Program-made: the position numbers and the translations under genes
From: Phytomonospora endophytica
GTDB lineage: Bacteria; Actinomycetota; Actinomycetes; Mycobacteriales; Micromonosporaceae
Length of the DNA: 64,000 nucleotides
Assembly: GCF_014202425.1 (NCBI RefSeq)
Contig: NZ_JACHGT010000017.1
Coordinates: forward strand, 1-64,000
Reading direction: 5' to 3'
Notes under the pieces: generated by a model
What the model was told of the DNA's origin: nothing
Database searches by the model: none
The model's input: the letters and a program-made list of their open reading frames with translations, nothing else
Shown here: positions 51,176 through 58,973 of the stretch, piece after piece
Layout of the letters: the number at the start of each line of letters is the position of its first letter
Position numbering within the stretch: the first letter of the stretch is position 1

Positions 51176-52572
51176 CGAAGACCCAGGCCCAGCCCCCGAG
51201 CACTGCCCCGACCACCCGTCTGCTGGTCCCCGCCCTGGTGTTCATCGCCCTGGTCGTGGCGGCCGTCGCCAGCCTCGGCACGCCGCTCATCACCAGCGTG
51301 GCCACCGCCTTCGAGGTCTCCCTCGACAGCGCACAGTGGACACTGACCATCACCCTGCTCAGCGGCGCCGTCGCCACACCCGTCCTCGGCCGGCTCGGCG
51401 CCGGCCCTCACCGACGGGCCACGATCCTCGCCACACTGGCCATCGTCGTCGGCGGCAGCGCGGTCACCGCCCTGCCACTGCCCTTCGCCTGGCTGCTCGC
51501 CGGCAGAGCGGCCCAAGGCGTCGGACTCGGCCTCACCGCGCTGATGATGGGCGTCGCCCGCGACCACCTTCCCGAGAAACGCAGCGCGGCCACGATCGCC
51601 CTGATCTCCGTGGTCTCCATCATCGGAGCCGGCGTCGGCTACCCGCTGGCCGCGCTGCTCGCCGAGTTCGGCGGACCGCGGGCCGCCTACGGCCTCGGCC
51701 TGCTCGTCACCGCCATCGCGTTCCTGACCGCCTGGCGCTCCATCCCCGCGGCTCCCGAAGGCCGCTCCGCTCACGTGAACGTCGCCGGTGCGCTCACCCT
51801 GGCGGGCGGACTGCTCCTCGTCTTGTTCCTCGCCGGCGACAGGAACCTGTGGAGCCGGCACCTGCCCCTGGCGGTCACCCTCGCCGTCGCCGCCGTGCTT
51901 CTCCTGTGCGCCTGGACCGCCATCGAGCTGCGCGCCACGACACCCCTCGTCGACGTCCGCGCGGTGCGGCACCCGGCGGTCGCCGGGGCCAACATCGCCA
52001 TGTTCGTCGGCGGAATCGGCATGTACCTCCTGCTGACGCTCATCACCCGCTACGCACAGACGCCGCACAGCGCCGGCTACGGCTTCGGGCTGACCACCTT
52101 CGTGGCGGGACTGGTCCTCATCCCGTTCTCGGTGCTGGGATTCGTCGCCGGCAAACTCACGCCACGAGTCCGCAAACGGATCGACGGCCCCCTGCTGCTG
52201 GCAGGCAGCGCCGCCATCGTCGGCGGCGGGTTCGTCCTGTTCGCACTCGCCCGGTCGAGCCTCGCCGAACTGCTCGTGGCCATGGGCGTACTGGGCCTCG
52301 GCGTCGGCAGCTTCTCGGCCGCCATGCCCGGCGTCATCCTGGCCGTCACGCCCAAGAGCGAGACGTCGAGCGCCATGAGCTTCAACTACATCGTCCGCAG
52401 CGTCGGATACTCCCTGGGCAGCGCCATCGGCGGACTGGTCCTGGCCACCGGCACCACCACCGGCCACCTCTTCCCGAACGAAGACGCCTACACCACCGCC
52501 GCCCTGGTCGGCGTGGCCGCGATGGCGATCACGACGGTGACCAGCCTCGTCCTGGCTCGCAGAGAGCATTAA
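51172..52572 (+). CDS. MFS drug exporter (14-helix type) under MarR control
   Basis: The 466-residue protein has about 14 hydrophobic helices. MFS motif-like segments are LGRLGAGPHRRATILA between helices 2 and 3 and GRAAQGVGLGLTALMMGVARD further on, as in the DHA2 drug:proton antiporter group. The GTG at 51172 overlaps the MarR gene. It probably exports a toxic compound sensed by the MarR protein. Confidence 0.9.
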   Translation: MTKTQAQPPSTAPTTRLLVPALVFIALVVAAVASLGTPLITSVATAFEVSLDSAQWTLTITLLSGAVATPVLGRLGAGPHRRATILATLAIVVGGSAVTALPLPFAWLLAGRAAQGVGLGLTALMMGVARDHLPEKRSAATIALISVVSIIGAGVGYPLAALLAEFGGPRAAYGLGLLVTAIAFLTAWRSIPAAPEGRSAHVNVAGALTLAGGLLLVLFLAGDRNLWSRHLPLAVTLAVAAVLLLCAWTAIELRATTPLVDVRAVRHPAVAGANIAMFVGGIGMYLLLTLITRYAQTPHSAGYGFGLTTFVAGLVLIPFSVLGFVAGKLTPRVRKRIDGPLLLAGSAAIVGGGFVLFALARSSLAELLVAMGVLGLGVGSFSAAMPGVILAVTPKSETSSAMSFNYIVRSVGYSLGSAIGGLVLATGTTTGHLFPNEDAYTTAALVGVAAMAITTVTSLVLARREH

Positions 52573-52685
52573 CCCATAAACCATCTGGGTCCATTCAGGA
52601 CAGCTCATACCCAACCCGAACATGGCTTGTACAACAACCTGTGAGCACACCCGTTAACAGGGGAAACCTCCCGCTCTATACCGAA

Positions 52686-53108
52686 CTAGCCGCGCAAAAT
52701 CCTGGACGCTCGACCTTCCTCCGTTAGGACGTTCACGACAAATAGGCCAAAATCCCAATGTTCGTCCTCCACGAAAGGCGTCGGGTCATCCTCAATTGCC
52801 CCGAGCGGCTCATACGTAATCGAAACCTGTTGCCCCTCCAGATCCCCGGCACTCATCACGGAATGATTGCCGACTTTTTGCCAGGTAACGGTCGCAGCAC
52901 TCGCAATCCAACTTCGCCCTCGGAGCCACAGTCGTAGCTCGGCACCCATACGGTAGAACACAACGTCATCCCCAGCCAGGGTAACGAAGTAGCCCCGGGC
53001 GCCGAATACTTCACCTTCTGACGAGGAGACACGTTTGCCGGTGAGAGCCCCGCTGTTCGGATCGAACTCAGCCAAATCGCGAAAGCGAGAAAACGAGCGA
53101 ACTAGCAT
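52686..53108 (-). CDS. Candidate immunity protein to the adjacent Rhs toxin
   Basis: The 140-residue beta-rich protein (GYFVTLAGDDVVFYRM, LWLRGRSWIASAATVTW) is translated from an ATG that overlaps the Rhs stop codon (TAATG). Its DNA is AT-richer than its neighbours. In Rhs loci, a small gene tightly coupled to the 3' end of the toxin gene encodes the cognate immunity protein. No family was recognised. Confidence 0.65.
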   Translation of the reverse strand: MLVRSFSRFRDLAEFDPNSGALTGKRVSSSEGEVFGARGYFVTLAGDDVVFYRMGAELRLWLRGRSWIASAATVTWQKVGNHSVMSAGDLEGQQVSITYEPLGAIEDDPTPFVEDEHWDFGLFVVNVLTEEGRASRILRG

Positions 53109-55053
53109 TAGAGCCCCAAGTCCCTTCCTCCGGTTCGTGATGAACTTTCGATTATTTGCTCCCAGGTCTTGCCTTCACCTCTGAGCCAATTCACCGTCGG
53201 CCCCAGCTCATCCCCGTACTTGGCGAGATTGCGCTCATAAATTGTGGCGAGCATCTCGGGGGAAGATTTGGCTTTGTAATGAGCTCCCATGATTCTACGC
53301 TGGGCACTCAGAACTCGTGCGGTGAGTTCAGGCGACGCCCCATTACCAAGAAGTGTCTCTCCGAGCTTTTTAAGGCCGCTCACTTCCTCCACATACGATT
53401 CGCGGACAGATGAAGCTGCTTTGGCGGTCGCGTTCGGGATCAGTTTACTCGGAAGTCCCTTGAGTGCGCCTGGCAGAGCTTTGACGGCACCTGGCAATGC
53501 CTTGACAGCTCCTGGCAACGCGCGAGCCGCATTTTTCGCAGCGCCCGCCAGTGGACCAAGGATGCCAAGCGCTCCTCCGATGACAGCGCCTTCGAGACTT
53601 TCGGTGACGGTCTCATCGATGCTGTCGCCTTCGATGTTGCTGGTGACGGCGCTCCCGATGGCACCGGCAAGCATCCCGCAGCCCACGGCAGCTGGCGCGG
53701 CAGCCACACCGAACGTCGCACCTGTGGCGATGCTCATGCACATCGCGCCGGCGGCGATTCCTACGACGGCGCCGACGATCCCGGCGTTGTCGGTGATCCA
53801 CCGGTCGGCGGAGTCGATGGCTTCGCAGGTCCAGGACCAGCCCCAGCAGTCGTCACCTTCTGGTTCGGGCGGGGGCGGGGGTGCGTAGTAGCTCGGCGGG
53901 TGGTAGCTGTCGGAGTTGACCCATGCCTCTGCGGCGTAGGTTCCCTGTGGCATGTCGGGGTCTTGGGCCAGACCGGATGGGTCCGAGACCGAGAGTGGGC
54001 TGTTGCTGGCGTACGCGTAGCCGTGCAGCTGTTGACGGTTCTCGGTCATCGCAACCGGGTCATCGCTGATGAAGCGTCCGAGGGTGCCGTCGTACTCGCG
54101 GGCTCCGATGTGGGTCAGGCCGCTGGGGTCGTTGACTCCGTTTTGGAAACCGCGTTCTCCCGGCCAAGCCACACTGGTGCCACGCGGGTTGCCATAGGGG
54201 TCCTGGTAGCGGTAGGTGAGGACCTGTGGGTTGCCTTGATTGATGGCGACTGATGCGGTGCCTTGGTGGTCATTGAAGAGCCACTGGAGGCCGCCAGCGG
54301 TGGTGCGTACAGCGAAGACCGATCCCGCGTGGGTGTAGTAGCGCGCGCAGCTCCGGCTATTCGTGGCGGTGTCGTAGCGGATCTCCTGGCCGGGCAGGTA
54401 GAGAGTTGCGCCCTTGGGATCACGACGAATGAGGCGTTCACCGTCGGCCCCGTAGATGTTGGTCGAGGACCCAGCCGCGTCGGCGATGGTGGCCAGGCGT
54501 CCCTCGACGTCCCAGGTCAAGGACTGCTCTGTCCCGCTCGGACTCGTACGCGCCTTCATGTTGCCGGCGTCGTCGTATTGGAAGTTCCGAATGAACGGCG
54601 TGTCCGTCGTCGCGGCGGTACTGGTGCTGGCGCTGGTGACCGCGTGCGGGTGCGCGGTGTCTGTCTGTTTGTAAGCGGTGGTTGCGCCGGTGGTGTTGTC
54701 CGTCAGCGAGATCCGGTTGCCGGTGTCATCGTGCCCGTAGGTCTTCCAGTACGGAGCCGGCCCACCGAGGTTCTCGGCGTCAGGTGCATCGGAGCATTTT
54801 TCGCTGGACGGCGTCCAGGCGTCGGTCAGCCGCTGGAGCCTGTCGTAACCGAAGCATTGGGTGTCGTTCTTAACGTCCTCTTCGATGCGGGTGATGGTCC
54901 CGACATCGTTGTAGGTGTAGTTGGTGTTCGCGACAGGGTTGGTTTCGTCACCGACGACGGTCCGAGTGAGGCGCCCAGTCGCTTCGTCGTGCCAGTTGGT
55001 CAGTTTCGACTGGAAGCTGTTGTTGGAGTAGGTCGTGCTCTCAAGAGCGCCAT
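53108..55053 (-). pseudogene. 3' part of an Rhs toxin gene, cut off from its start by an insertion sequence
   Basis: The frame reads YD-repeat core from YGALESTTYSNN onwards: THTYNDVG-like repeats, TPFIRNFQYDDAGNMKARTS, IYGADGERLIRRDPKGATLYLPG, and the conserved core end GAREYDGTLGRFISDDPV. A C-terminal region follows: hydrophobic helices (IVGAVVGIAAGAMCMS), a repeated ALPGAVK segment and a final toxin-like domain (RIMGAHYKAKSSPEM, YGDELGPTVNWLRGEGKTWEQI). The 5' end abuts the insertion sequence; upstream of it the frame soon meets a stop, so this is an orphan Rhs tip with its immunity gene. Confidence 0.8.
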
Positions 55054-55129
55054 AAGAACTTCTAACAGGATCTTCAGCGTTTGTGCTGGTGGTGGGTGAC
55101 GGTTGTCGGGTTTGGTCGTTGGATCGGGT

Positions 55130-55528
55130 ATGGGACGACCGTGGGTTGTGGATGATGGGTTGTGGTCGCGGATCGAGCCGTTGCTTCCGGTGTGGCCAGA
55201 CAAGTCGCCTGGTCCCCGTCCGCTGGACGACAGGTTGTGTCTGCAGGGGATCTTGTTCGTGCTGCACACCGGGATCGGGTGGGAAGACCTCCCGCAGGAG
55301 CTCGGATACGGGTCAGGGATGACGTGTTGGCGCAGGTTGAAGCGCTGGTCGGATGCGGGCGTGTTCGACCAGCTGCATCAGGTGCTCCTGGGCGAACTCA
55401 ACGCGGCGGGGCGGATCGACTGGACGCGCGCGGTGGCCGATGGCGGGCATCTACGGGCGAAAAAGGGGGCGAGGGTGTCGGCCCATCGCCGGTGGATCGA
55501 GGCAGGCCAGGCTCGAAGCATCACGTGA
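55130..55528 (+). CDS. IS5-family transposase, first frame
   Basis: This frame encodes the DUF4096-type N-terminus: VVDDGLWSRIEPLLPVWP, RPLDDRLCLQGILFVLHTGIGWEDLPQELGYGSGMTCWRRL, and the first catalytic aspartate in AVADGGHLRAKKG. ATG 55130 is the likely start (a TTG at 55103 is possible). Within it, an AAAAAGGGGG run (55460-55469) marks the expected -1 ribosomal slip into the second frame. Confidence 0.85.
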   Translation: MGRPWVVDDGLWSRIEPLLPVWPDKSPGPRPLDDRLCLQGILFVLHTGIGWEDLPQELGYGSGMTCWRRLKRWSDAGVFDQLHQVLLGELNAAGRIDWTRAVADGGHLRAKKGARVSAHRRWIEAGQARSIT

Positions 55529-55932
55529 TCTGCGACGGTGCCGGTGTTCCTTTGCGAGTGATCACCACCGGCGGGAACATCCCCGACGTCACCCAGGCGA
55601 TCGCGCTGGTCGACGGGATCCGACCCGTCCGCGGGAGACCTGGCAGACCCCGGCGCCGTTTCGAGGCGCTCCTGGCCGACAAGGGCTACGACTCTCACGC
55701 CGTTCGCGAACAGATCACCGCCCGCCGGATCATGCCGATCATCCCTCGCCGAGGCACTACCGGCATCGCCCGCCTGGGCAAACTCCGCTACGTCGTCGAA
55801 CAGACGATCTCCCACTTGCACCAGTTCAAACGCCTCGCCATCCGCTGGGACAAACACCTCGACATCCACGACGCCCTGGTATCCCTCGCCTGCGCCCTCA
55901 TCTGCCACCGACGACTACCAAGATCCTGTTAG
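55461..55932 (+). CDS. IS5-family transposase, second frame (after -1 frameshift)
   Basis: In the -1 frame the protein continues KGGEGVGPSPVDRGRPGSKHH, the IS5-type block after the first aspartate. It then has ITTGGNIPDVTQAIAL, LLADKGYDSHAVREQI (second aspartate) and VVEQTISHLHQFKRLAIRWDK (glutamate region). The A5G5 slip site lies exactly at the joint, so the complete enzyme is a frameshift fusion. The start coordinate is the slip site, not an initiation codon. Confidence 0.82.
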
Positions 55933-55941
55933 AAGCTCTTA

Positions 55942-56284
55942 GTAGCTAATCCGCCACGACTGGTTCGACTCGAGTCACGCGGTCGACGCCTGGCTCCCTA
56001 AGGCACTCACGGCCTCACCAAGAGTAGGGGTCCGTGCTAATTCGGTTCACCAGAGCGGGAAACCCCACGTGAGAGTTGCCTACCTGCGGGTGGCCGTCTC
56101 TCGCCAAGTCGCCATAAATGCCACGTCCGCTCCAGATGACGGTCCGGGCGACGTATCCAGTTCTGCTAACTGTCAGCAACTTCAACCTCGCCCTACAGGC
56201 ACCGAGCATCCACTCCAGCATGCTAATTGACGAGTGACCACAAGACACACCTGAATAGCGATGCCTTGGGGCGGGGAAATGGCG
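55942..56284. other. Degenerate stretch between two Rhs remnants
   Basis: No intact gene. The first few codons next to the insertion (WRISYY) continue the Rhs frame but a stop follows. A 77-codon minus-strand frame (56015-56248) is open but has no recognised features. Probably leftover Rhs or toxin-cassette DNA. Confidence 0.45.
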
Positions 56285-56689
56285 CTACATCAATCGGCGC
56301 CATTCGTTTAGAGTGTCGACGGATAGCCTACAATGCGCCAATAGCGAATTGATGTTCATTCCATCGATCACGAGGTCGGTATCAGGATGCAGGAACTTGA
56401 TCCAAATTGTCATAGACGACACGTACGCAAGCTCACTCGGGGTCACAACCCTGGCATCCGTGTATGTATCGACAATCAACCCAACACCTTCCTGCGACCA
56501 CATGGCAACAACTAGACCAGCTTCGCAAGCCTCCTCCACTAGTGGCGGAGGAAAAATGGGTTCACCGAAGGCTAGCTGGGCACGAAAGACCCACCTGCGA
56601 CGCCACAAGGTTCCAATGGATACCGAGTCCGGAAACTTTACTTTCGTAATCTTAGCTTTCGAGTAATCAGACTCCGTCACTTTAGCCAT
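56285..56689 (-). CDS. Candidate immunity protein to the ART-like toxin cassette
   Basis: The 134-residue soluble protein (MAKVTESDYSKAKITKVKF) lies 11 bases after the ART-like toxin frame. Its DNA is AT-richer than the chromosome, as usual for exchanged toxin-immunity cassettes. A start 33 bases upstream (56722) would overlap the toxin stop; I prefer 56689. The fold alternates strands and helices (WRRRWVFRAQLAFGEPIF, AGLVVAMWSQEGVGLIVDTY). The family is unknown. Confidence 0.6.
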   Translation of the reverse strand: MAKVTESDYSKAKITKVKFPDSVSIGTLWRRRWVFRAQLAFGEPIFPPPLVEEACEAGLVVAMWSQEGVGLIVDTYTDARVVTPSELAYVSSMTIWIKFLHPDTDLVIDGMNINSLLAHCRLSVDTLNEWRRLM

Positions 56690-56700
56690 CCTCCATTCTT

Positions 56701-57102
56701 CTATCCGTATGGACCGAGCCACTCCGCCGCACTATTGACCTTCCCGAAAGAGCCCGGCAGGAATATGCTCTCGGTCATTCTCAAGCCCCTAACGAGGAGG
56801 CCGGATGATTCCAGTTCTGAAACAACCGATACCGGAAGCCTGCAGACAATTATGCAATGCGTGCCGCCGTGGAATGTAGACGCTCGTACCGCATAGTCGG
56901 AGGCGATATCCCAGGCCTCATCAAATGTAGCTTGGGACCGCCCCACGGCAAAGAAGCTTCCTGCCGACTTTGTCCCAGACTTGTTGGCAAGGGAAGCCGC
57001 AAGGCTCAAGCCATTGCTCAAGATCTCGTCGGCCGATGTCATGGTTGTGCCATGGAGGAAGTCCTCAGTCGCCTCAACGGCTGGGTCGGCAGCCTTCGCT
57101 GT
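56701..57102 (-). pseudogene. ADP-ribosyltransferase-like toxin tip, out of frame with its Rhs carrier
   Basis: The frame reads ATEDFLHGTTMTSADEILSNG, then AGSFFAVGRSQATFDEAWDIASDYAVRAS and HCIIVCRLPVSVVSEL. The HGT strand, the G-S-F-F block, the helix with A-x-x-YA and the final strand resemble the PARP/ART-like fold of polymorphic toxins (DUF3990-type). It is fused to the SpvB-Rhs gene at about 57100, but one frame off, and the YD-repeat core that should lie between is missing. So it is probably not made. Its immunity gene follows intact. Confidence 0.55.
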
Positions 57103-58972
57103 CGTCGACGCGGTTGTACATCTGGACCCAGTCGAATTCGATGGGTGGCATCGCCGCGGTGCCGCCCACGTGCCCGGTGCGAGTGATCGTGTCGAGCCAT
57201 AGGCCGGCTCGGGTGCCGTCACCGGGGTTGGGGAACGTGTGGGTCATTTCCCAGGAGTCGACGGGCATGTGCTTGCCGAGTCCGTTGTCCCAGATCGTCG
57301 TGGTGATCTTGGTGAGGCGCTTGGTGGACCACAAGGTCGGCGCGAGACTCCCCGGGCAACTTGTGGTCGAGGTGCACGACAGGTCCCAAGGGGTATCGGG
57401 CCAGTGAGCCTCGTCGTGCGTGCCGCAATCGGACAGGCATCGGTCGGTCAAAGTGAAATCGATCCGGCCGGGGACGATGCCACCGTATTCGGTGCCGTCA
57501 CGGTTGTCGGTCCCGTAGTCGATACGGACGAGTTCACCGGCCCGGTCGTACAGGACGGGGTTGTCGGCCTTACCGGCTTTGCCGTACCGGTTGGTGTCGA
57601 CGTCGTACCAGTACGACATGGTGTTGCCGTGGACGTCGACGACGTAGTCGAGGTTCCACTTCCATGCCTGGTCGCAGAAGGATGATCCGAAGGTCGAGTC
57701 ATGGCAGGGCTCGTCGGTGTTGTTGCCGGCGACGGGCATGGTCAAGACGGATTCGGTCGCGGTCTTGTCGCTGGTCCAGCCTGGCAGCTGGTTGAGGCCG
57801 AAGAAGTACTGGGTGCCGTCGGGTGTGGTGAGTTTCCAGTACTCGTTGTTGTTGTCGGGGTTGTCGGTGTCGGTCTTTCGTTCGATGACGGTGCCGTCAT
57901 CGTTCTTCAGGCGCCACTTGCCGCTGTCATCGTCTTGAACGAGTTCGCCACCGCGGCCTTCCATGGAAAGGATGGCGTTGTCGGTCTTCCAGCAGCGGTC
58001 GCCGGTCTTTTCGGTGTTGTTGGCGCCGTCCATGTCGTTGGCACATGGGACGTAGCGGCGCTCGATGGAGCCCGACCCGAACGAGAAGCCTTCACCGATC
58101 CATCCGGGTTGGTTGTTGGTGGCTTCTGAGCGTCCGTCGACCGAGGCCGAAGAGTAGGACAGACCGAGGCTGGGGAGCGGGCCCGCTCCGACTGGGGAGG
58201 GCACGGTCATCGGATAGGACCAGTTGTAGCTGCCGCTGTTGCCGCCTTGCGACCATGTTGACGATGGGGAGAGTTTTGAGGCGGTGTAGTCCCCGGCGCC
58301 GCCCTTGCTGTCGGCAGCCAGCAGAAGGGTGGTGGTCTCGGCCGCGGCGAGCGGAACGTCGGCGATGACGGTGGCGCCGGCGATATTGTTGGTGGTGTCC
58401 AGCCGTTCAGGGGCGCAGCCCACGCACCCGGGTACCGTCCACAAGGCGAGCCGCGTGCGCCAGTCCGCACCGAAGGCATATGCGAAGGCGGCGTAGTCGA
58501 CTTGGGCGGAGACCTCGCCTGATCCGTCGTCATCGACACGGGTCAGTTCGAAGACGAGCCCGCTGGTGAAACCCTTGGCATCACTGTCGGATCGTCCGAG
58601 CGTGTTCACCTGGATCGACGCGATCGGGTCGGAGCCGATCGGAGCGAGTGCGATCACCGAGCCCGGCACGGTGAGGCGTTGATCGGTCGCGAGTTCGATT
58701 CTCGCGCTGCTGGAGGACGGCCAGACAGGGGCGGGAAGATTCGCAGTGGCCTCACCTGCCAGCTCCTGGTTGATATCGCGGTCGAGGACCGCCGGATCGA
58801 CCTCGAGACCTCGCACAAAAGGAACGTCCGCCGGTCCCTCGAACGGGGCTTCCGGGAGATCGATGGATCCAGTCAGTAAACCAGTGAGTACCGTCGCGGC
58901 GGTCGCCGCGGCGGCCAGACGAAAGGCGTTCCGGCTGGTCACGGTCATGATCTTCTTCATTTCCGGTCGCAT
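57074..58972 (-). CDS. SpvB-type N-terminal part of a large secreted Rhs protein, truncated
   Basis: The 632-residue product has a signal peptide (MKKIMTVTSRNAFRLAAAAT) and an SpvB-like region (YTASKLSPSSTWSQGGNSGSY, then the GPLPSLGLSYSSASVDGRS block). It continues with the Rhs N-terminal pattern WIGEGFSFGSGSIERRYVPC, DGTQYFFGLNQLPGW and DVHGNTMSYWYDVD. Typical full proteins continue with dozens of YD repeats after FDWVQMYNRVDD. Here the frame ends 12 codons later at a deletion junction. It starts one base after the LamG gene, so the two are co-transcribed. It is likely non-functional as a toxin carrier. Confidence 0.82.
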   Translation of the reverse strand: MRPEMKKIMTVTSRNAFRLAAAATAATVLTGLLTGSIDLPEAPFEGPADVPFVRGLEVDPAVLDRDINQELAGEATANLPAPVWPSSSSARIELATDQRLTVPGSVIALAPIGSDPIASIQVNTLGRSDSDAKGFTSGLVFELTRVDDDGSGEVSAQVDYAAFAYAFGADWRTRLALWTVPGCVGCAPERLDTTNNIAGATVIADVPLAAAETTTLLLAADSKGGAGDYTASKLSPSSTWSQGGNSGSYNWSYPMTVPSPVGAGPLPSLGLSYSSASVDGRSEATNNQPGWIGEGFSFGSGSIERRYVPCANDMDGANNTEKTGDRCWKTDNAILSMEGRGGELVQDDDSGKWRLKNDDGTVIERKTDTDNPDNNNEYWKLTTPDGTQYFFGLNQLPGWTSDKTATESVLTMPVAGNNTDEPCHDSTFGSSFCDQAWKWNLDYVVDVHGNTMSYWYDVDTNRYGKAGKADNPVLYDRAGELVRIDYGTDNRDGTEYGGIVPGRIDFTLTDRCLSDCGTHDEAHWPDTPWDLSCTSTTSCPGSLAPTLWSTKRLTKITTTIWDNGLGKHMPVDSWEMTHTFPNPGDGTRAGLWLDTITRTGHVGGTAAMPPIEFDWVQMYNRVDDSEGCRPSR

Positions 58973-58973
58973 C

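Larger units (their letters stand above)
55056..55939 (+). mobile_element. IS5-family insertion sequence inside the Rhs core
   Basis: An 884-bp element with 20-base inverted repeats (left AGAACTTCTAACAGGATCTT, right differing at one base) and flanking TA duplicates (55054-55055, 55940-55941). It carries a two-frame transposase different in sequence from the one at 95-993. Joining the flanks at one TA restores a Tyr-Tyr-Gly reading frame locally, so it landed in Rhs-derived DNA. Confidence 0.9.

Noticed and set aside
58680-58710. T-arm-like sequence GCGAGTTCGATTCTCGC suggesting a tRNA
   Set aside because: It lies inside the SpvB-Rhs coding sequence, with no matching acceptor, D or anticodon arms around it.
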